The notes under the pieces: generated by a model
Databases searched by the model: none
What the model was told of the DNA's origin: nothing
The model's input: the letters and a program-made list of their open reading frames with translations, nothing else
Part shown: one piece after another, positions 11,217 to 64,000 of the stretch
How the letters are laid out: every line of letters starts with the position of its first letter
Position numbering within the stretch: the stretch's first letter is position 1
Translations under genes and position numbers: made by a program
Assembly: GCF_040954645.1 (NCBI RefSeq)
Contig: NC_092809.1
Location: 129,383,914-129,447,913, forward strand
Direction: 5' to 3'
DNA length: 64,000 bases
DNA from: Diabrotica undecimpunctata
Lineage: Eukaryota; Arthropoda; Insecta; Coleoptera; Chrysomelidae

Positions 11217-11512
11217 CTAAGAAAAAAATTAAAAACAAGTCAGAGAGACGGCATAAAAAGGAAGTCGAAAGTTCTTCTGACAACGATAGTGAGCAGGAAT
11301 TTCAACCAGCTGATGAAGATATGGATTTGGAAGAGATTCCTGGTGTAACGGATCCGGAAAATACGGATGTAAATTGTATTTTATGTGACGGAAAATTTTG
11401 TGAGGATTATCGAGGTGAAAAATGGATTCAGTGCCTTATGTGCAACTTGTGGGCACATATAAATTGTTCTGGTGCAGAAAGAGCCGAATATGTGTGTGAA
11501 TATTTTACATAA
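11213..11512 (+). pseudogene. PHD-like zinc-finger tail of the pogo transposase (out of frame)
   Basis: A 99-codon frame begins ATGA-overlapping the stop of the upstream transposase. It is basic, then acidic, then carries a zinc-finger pattern: CILCDGKFCED, WIQCLMCNLWAHINCSG, ending YVCEYF. Insect pogo-like proteins commonly end in such a PHD-like finger on a single polypeptide, so the offset is best read as a one-base frameshift. Coupled reinitiation at ATGA cannot be excluded. Confidence 0.75.
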
Positions 11513-11516
11513 AAAA

Positions 11517-13500
11517 TTATAAAATAAAAATAAAAATAAGTTTACTAGCAGCCCATATTTATATCTCCTTTCCGTTTCTTACTTAAATGACACCGTGAGT
11601 GTTTTTATGACATTACAGAAAAAATATCTTACTAGGCAGAAAAACGGACTAGCACAAAAGAGCAAAACAATTCTGCATGCCAATTATGTAATTTGAAAAA
11701 TTTCGGTCAAAAAATAGTCAAGATATAAGCAATAAATAAAATGGTAGCCTATATTTGTACCTTCTCCTCTAAACAAATGAAAAATACGCGCAAGATGTTT
11801 TATTTTTTTGTATAAAAACGGTGCCTCATGAAAAAAAAAAGAAGAAAGATTTTTTGTCACAAATTGAACGAAGAATTCAAATATGATTTTTAATTTGAAA
11901 TATCTCACCGGCGTACCTTTTTTTTCAATAAAAAAATTGAGACCATTACCCGTATGCACACCAGTGATAAATATAAAATTCTCAATTGTATGGCAAAAAT
12001 GCCCAATAACTACCCAAACCCACCACGTTTATATATCAAACTGTCATTATTTGTTCATGCACAATAACTCCTTGAAGTTTGTTGTACTTAATTACTAACT
12101 CACTGTATATTATACAAATATGTATTATTCAAATAGACTAAAAACCGACACTTTGAACCTCTGTCGGAAACAATTGATATCTGATCCTAGGAGTAATGAG
12201 AACTTTTGATCAGCATGACCAAAGTTATCTCTCTGCAAAGTTTCTTCCAATTTAACTAAAACCACTTTTATTTACATAGGATTTTTAGGTATTTACATAG
12301 GTAAAGTGCCTGATCCATTGAGAATCAATTTTATTATTCCGCCAAATCCAAAACATATATTTTGGTACTTTGGTAGGTATAACTTTTGGGGCTTGAATCA
12401 ACAAATTCCAAAATTATTATCAAATATATTACTGCTTATTATGTGTCTACAATAAAACAGAAAATATAACAAAAATTACCTTTGAGAGCATTTATAATGA
12501 ATTAATATGTTTTATATATATTTTTTTGAGGAAGCAGAAGATAACTTGATTCAACATACAAACGTTTTTATTTGTGTTCTGTGATAAAGCCTTAAAATTT
12601 GACAGGTATTGTCTATAAGAAAGAAGATATTTGTTAACGGACAGAGAAGAGACAAACTGACAACGGTTTAAATTTAACGGACAAAGTGTGATCGGTTATC
12701 GGTTTTAGAAGCTCATCTCACCACCTTCAGGTACAAAATAATAGCAAATAATAGTTATGTGGTTATGATATAGGTAATTCTATAAGCCGTTTTCATCGTT
12801 TTCGGTTTATAAAATAGTAGTTTGATTAAGATAACAGGGTAAGTAGAAATCGTTCAAAATACTTTTTTGTGAACGTTTTTTTGTGAAAGTTCTAATACAA
12901 TTGAGTCTTTTATCAATGGTTTTCTTTGCTTACGTTATATTTTTGGGATTTTCATATCCTTATCCAATTTTTGGTTTCCAATACATTGGCATGTGCAGTA
13001 TTTACAAGCATTGTACATTAATCACTAACTGAAATCCATTCATATAAATTTTAGGTTCTTAGAGGTCTTACCTTTGTACCAAATGCATGAAATTTGTGAC
13101 TTTTTGCTTTTATTTCAGTTCAATACATCAGACTTTACCTATTTATTTTACCGTTCAAAATTTACATATATGTTGTATTAATATCAATGTTTCATATAGG
13201 CAGAGGACAATAATTGAATCAGTCATTTTAAAAAATGGCCACCTCCACTTTTTTAAATTTCACAGGAGAGGTAAAAAACTTCTTATCTTCATTACTATTA
13301 ACTAATAATATAGGCGTTTATATTCTTTGCTATTAAGAACTTAAGTGTTTTTATGTATTTTCTGGTTTTATGATTTACATACAGGTAATAAAATATATAA
13401 AAATAGTCAATATAATGTGAATATTGTTTATTAGAAACAATAAACTGCTACACTAAATTTAGAAAAAAAAAACAAAAAGGTTTGAAATAAATAAGGATAG
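11517..13500. other. Intergenic AT-rich stretch, no gene recognised
   Basis: No supportable reading frame. A phrase TTTTTAATTTGAAATATCTCA near 11890 resembles one inside the foldback element near 38590, suggesting a decayed repeat around 11650-12000. TTACATAGG occurs as a close direct repeat near 12273 and 12293. KIF4 5' untranslated exons could lie here but I cannot place them. Confidence 0.5.
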
Positions 13501-13506
13501 TTTAAT

Positions 13507-14290
13507 TGTCTCCTTGTTCCGCTTCTTCGGCACTGGTAGTAGACCATTCACGGATCCTGTTGTAATAATGGCTTGTGATTATCTGGAATGTATTGTAAAA
13601 GCTTTCAATTTTTTTTGTTTATTGGAATTTTCCCCTGATAGGCAGGAAGATTTTGAGGATCAGTTACAAATCCCTGCCCTTTGGGTGAACCGCCCTTTTG
13701 TTAAGGTTTTAAAAGTTTAAAAGTATTTTTCAAGAATGCCATCAATGTATGGTTTAGCTAACGCCATACCCAAATTATTTGAGGATAGCCAAGCTAAAGT
13801 CATGATAAGAGTTAATAGTGAAACCAACCTTTTCATGTTTTGGACCTTCTTTACCAAAGCTTCCTGTGAAACTCTTTTTTTTTTAATCTGGCCACTATTT
13901 TTTAAAAGCAGCTACATCTATGTATGTAATATGTCTAATATCAAATTTATTATGACTAGATGAAGACACAATTAAATCTTCATATCCCTCTACAGAGCAA
14001 ATCCTGTCATAGGGACGAATTTTTCTGAAATCTCTTGTCACAATCATTAAATGTGGCCTCATTCTGGAAAGTAAATAGTAATTTTTTTGAACTTCTTGGT
14101 CATTACTAGGGCTAGAAGATATTGAATAACAGTATTATTGCTATTCTGACCTAGACATCCGTCACAAAAGAGATGCAGCTCTTCAAAGTTTTCTGGAATT
14201 TTGTTTTTTATATAGTCATTTAAAAAAGAGCAAACTGCATCGGTTCCTCTGTGTCCTTCGCCTTCGTGGTAAGAGTAAAAGGTTGCTTTG
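13507..14290 (-). pseudogene. Decayed ORF of an unclassified insect transposase-like family
   Basis: On the minus strand a broken protein reads: YSYHEGEGHRGTDAVCSFL, then ELHLFCDGCLGQNSNNTV, TKKFKKITIYFP, RKIRPYDRICSVEGYEDLI, KSFTGSFGKEG, and a C-terminus NRIREWSTTSAEEAEQGDN followed by TAA. I recognise the order 'YHEG ... HLFSDxxxGQN.NxT ... YFP.RGH ... DRDF' from abundant uncharacterised insect proteins thought to derive from DNA transposons. Several frameshifts and stops are present. Whether the D in LFCDGC is catalytic is not established here. Confidence 0.65.
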
Positions 14291-14299
14291 TTAGTTTTA

Positions 14300-14830
14300 A
14301 GATTGTGTATTTTGTTTCCTCACACCTTTTTTCTGTTTTAAAGGAGGAGATTTACTTGCACTACTATCACTACATTCTAATACGCACAGCGTCTGGGTCC
14401 AAACTGGTGTATACAACTACTAGATTGCATCATCAATATAATAAACCATTATACTGTGGGTAGGGTGGATATAATAAACCATTATACTGTAGGTGGGTAG
14501 AACTCGCTATTCATTTTGAAAATAGGTTATCTCTAGATGACTCTTTTTCAAACTGAACTGGTTTGTGGGGTATGCTGTATTTACGGATATAATAATGAAA
14601 GTTGACCCGTTTTTGTATAGAATAGACGCATCTACGCGTGTTAAATAGAAATTGGACAGAAAGTGGAAATGTCAAAAAAGTGGAGATGATCTCTTTTCAT
14701 AAGGACCAATTCAATTAGTTTATATCATTCAACATAAATTTATTTTCCTCAACCCATTGCGTCACAGTACTGCCATATTTTTATTTTAAATGTATATTAG
14801 TGTTTAAAACAAAGTTACTTTTAAGAAATT
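14300..14830. other. Non-coding, unassigned
   Basis: AT-rich sequence with a short local duplication of ATAATAAACCATTATACTGT near 14439 and 14471. No gene or element boundary recognised. Confidence 0.5.
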
Positions 14831-14839
14831 ATAATTTGT

Positions 14840-15604
14840 GTTATGAGCAGTAGTCCAGGGATATAAGCTTTTTTTTGTGACACTCGTCCGGCCAGGCAAC
14901 CGTCCATGTTTCGGATGCACAGGTGAGGATGGGCTTGTTAGGAGTTCTTAATACCACTAGTTTCGTTCTTTTTGTAACTAGGCTTGTTAAATTTTTTTTT
15001 AATCCATAATAGACTCTATTTGCCAGATATATCCGTCTGTTAATTTCTGCACTTATTGCATTGTTCATTATTCTGAACTTCGGGTTGTGCTGCTTGTATA
15101 TAATTTGATACTTTCATATACTTTGTCTTACTAGTGTTAACCTCTAGTCCCATTCTTTTTGTTGCTGCTTCAAGTGCCTTGAATGATTCGACCACATCCA
15201 CCTTTCTTCTTGCAATAATGTCGATGTCATTGGCATACGCTAGTGATTGTATGCTGTGATTAATAATAGTTCCTCTGGTTGTTATTCCAGATTCTCTTAG
15301 CGCTTTCTCTAGTGCAATATTGAATAGAAGGCTTGATAGGCTGTCTCCTTGTCTAAGTCCTATCTGAGACTGAAACATTCTGGAAACTCCATTCTGCACT
15401 CTAACTTTACACTTGACTCTTGAGAGGGTTGCTTTCACCAATTTTACTGTGTACTGGTATGCTGAATAATTCTATCATGGCCTTGTACAGTGTGTTTCTT
15501 TCAACACTATCATAGGCACATCTAAAATCAACAAATAGAGCTTGCCTTAGAAGGAATATTTGATCGGTCATTGATCTTTCTTTATGAAACCCACACTGGA
15601 ATTT
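14840..15604 (-). mobile_element. RTE-like LINE, 5'-truncated reverse transcriptase fragment
   Basis: Minus-strand frames give QCGFHKERSMTDQIFLLRQA, VDFRCAYDSVER, GLRQGDSLSSLLFNIALEKA and SLAYANDIDIIARRKVDVVE, the RT palm region. The usual YADD box reads YAND here, so a catalytic aspartate is lost. A following frame (RRIYLANRVYYGLKKNL) is the region after the RT. At least two frameshifts. The element ends about 80 bp before the KIF4 first coding exon and lies within its probable 5'-leader intron. Confidence 0.85.
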
Positions 15605-15705
15605 ACCTTAGATTCTACTATCTGCCTTTTATAATATTACACACATTATAAACCTATATATAAAATTTGTTTCATATTTGTAGGTCCTGAATTGCTACAA
15701 ATAAA

Positions 15706-62173
<46,468 letters not shown>

Positions 62174-64000
62174 CACATTTAATATATGATGTACATAGTT
62201 ATTTTATTATAAGTTTTATTTATTATAACTGACGACTGTTTTTACATATATTTTAGTGTTGTCCATTTTTATATAAATATATTGTAATTGTGTACAGTTT
62301 AAGAAAAATCCTTTTTTACATTATACTTATCATATGTAGTTTAACTTGAAAGTAATATTGTTGTGAGTTTCAATATTTCCGCAAATACCCAATTCTGAGC
62401 TGGGTACATCATCTATCCATTTGCGCACCATAAAGAATCACATAATATATTCTTATATCTGAATCTTTTTTGCTGAATAATTTCTTATATTTAATATATT
62501 TTTAGTAGAATTTCTTAGGCTTAGTTCATAAAAAAAGTTGTCTATGATGCTCTGACATTTTTATTCACTTTTTTTTTTTCGAAGTTTAGGCAGGATATCA
62601 TGATGCCTTTTTCAAGAAATATTATTGACAAGCATGCAAAAGTTGCTTACGAACAAGTATACAATTAAAATAAGTCACTGCTTAGTGAGTCTGTCCTCTA
62701 TCTTTGTAATTTTCCTATTAATTTCTGATCATTATATGTCTATGGTCTACTCCAGCTTGCCTACTCTGTTGTAAGTGACGCCATTAAAACTTAATTGCGA
62801 CGAAACGCTCAAAATTATGTTGAAACAGAGTCGGCTTAATATTTGATTAGGTTTACATGAAACAGTAGAAAATGTACTTTTACTAATTGTGCACCGTGTC
62901 TATATCAATGACAAATGATTAGGAGGCTGTTTCAATATCTTGTTGAAATTGTCATCAACATATGTATCTTTTCATCTCTTCATATGTTTATATATATGTA
63001 AGAATTATTTTTATTATTTTTGGGCAGATGATGACAACCACGTGTCAAAATGTCCTTTTATCATTTCATCTACATTATCTTCATTGAAGATGGTACAATT
63101 TTTGTAACTTCTACATTAATATGACGTACTTTCCCAAATGACGTATACAAAGAAAAACTAATCTTAATATTTGCATTAAAAAAAAAACACATTAATTGCT
63201 GTCATCATTTTACACATGGACTTACGATATGCTGTCAAGTACCTACTGTCACTTTGTGATATCTGACAGATATAGTAGCGAATGACTATATTTAATTTGC
63301 TATGTCCCCTTATTTCAAAAATTAGACGTTTTATAAACTCCACACCGAAAATATTGAACCTCGAGACAACAATTTTTAGTTGAACTACAACCACATTCTT
63401 TTTTAACATGAGATATCATGTATGTATTTAATTTTTAAATTCGATTGACTTAACGTTTGGCGTTTGTTTGCGGAACAATGTGCTAACTGAGCTTTGTACA
63501 TGCTCATCATTTGATCAATTAGAATGAAATTAAATGAATATGACAGTGTTGCGTGTAAAGAAAAACGTATCGATGAAAGATTACGAACACTGTAACTGAG
63601 CACTGAACACTAAGTTTTATGTGGCCTTAGAAGATATTGTTTCATTCAATCATATCGAACTTTCTTTGTTGTCTTTCGTAGCTGGATGTTTGTGACACCT
63701 AACGTGACGGTTCATTGCATATCAAAGATGCTGGATTAGATTTAGATCTGGGTTCTTTGGTTTCCGATTCATACTTGAATATTTACGAATCGATGATAGT
63801 CTGGTATCTGTCTAGTATTGTAGAGCGGAACGTTATCCTATATAAAAGCTAATTTGCTCATAAGATTCACAATAAATGAGGTGGTTGTTTCGTATGTGTA
63901 AATGCGCGAATCTAATATGCTACTATTGAAATAATTTCTCCCTAAACACACACAGTACTGTTTTAGACCTTGCAGGTTCAAGGTTTGGATGGTAAACCTG
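62174..64000. other. KIF4 3' UTR and downstream flank, no further gene seen
   Basis: AT-rich sequence after the KIF4 stop. No unambiguous AATAAA directly downstream. Near 63840 TATATAAAAG followed by AATAAATGAGG resembles an LTR-type TATA/polyA pair or an unrelated core promoter; no coding sequence supports either. Short minus-strand frames (63176-63603) have no recognisable motif. Confidence 0.5.

Noticed and set aside
11684..12098. Short open frames on both strands
   Set aside because: AT-rich, no motif, and similarity of part of the sequence to a foldback element centre suggests decayed repeat.
63836..63890. LTR or promoter from TATATAAAAG plus AATAAA
   Set aside because: No matching partner LTR, primer-binding site, or coding sequence nearby; a chance arrangement in AT-rich DNA is likely.

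Overview
The window is arthropod nuclear DNA, most likely from an insect with a large, transposon-rich genome. A beetle is a plausible guess from the element mix, but that is inference. It is AT-rich and intron-containing, with GT-AG splice sites. Three host genes can be supported. (1) The 5' part of the GPI-transamidase subunit PIG-S lies on the minus strand at 844-1652 and continues off the left edge. (2) A complete cytosolic HSP90 (Hsp83) lies on the plus strand at 2795-7450, divergent from PIG-S, with a strong heat-shock promoter, a non-coding first exon and one coding intron. (3) A complete chromosome-associated kinesin of the KIF4 family lies on the plus strand at 15684-62173. It is rebuilt from 19 coding exons whose phases all match and which encode about 1112 residues.

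HSP90 and KIF4 are separated by a transposon zone (about 7.5-15.6 kb). It holds a LINE tail, a non-autonomous DNA element with iterated internal repeats (7963-9274), a LINE fragment, a pogo/Tigger transposase with a broken frame (9792-11512), a decayed transposase of an unnamed insect family (13507-14290), and an RTE-like LINE fragment (14840-15604).

The KIF4 gene covers about 46.5 kb for 3.3 kb of coding sequence. Its introns are packed with mobile elements: PIF/Harbinger, piggyBac (three), Helitrons (two), hAT, Penelope-like, Tc1, IS630/mariner-like elements, many LINE fragments, and TTAA-flanked foldback elements. Several are nested and the insertion history can be read directly: piggyBac inside a LINE (TTAA duplicated), hAT inside a Penelope-like element (8-bp duplication), a Harbinger MITE inside Tc1 (TAA duplicated), and one LINE inside another of opposite strand. 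One LINE with a 16-bp target duplication landed about 16 bp upstream of a KIF4 splice acceptor.

I found no CRISPR array, bacterial operon, rRNA or convincing tRNA. I also found no clear new molecular system. The most unusual items are the element with six internal repeats resembling its terminal repeat (7963-9274), the precise nested insertions, and an exon-like segment with a splice donor inside a KIF4 intron (16856-17087). Stretches listed as empty were read on both strands without finding a supportable gene.
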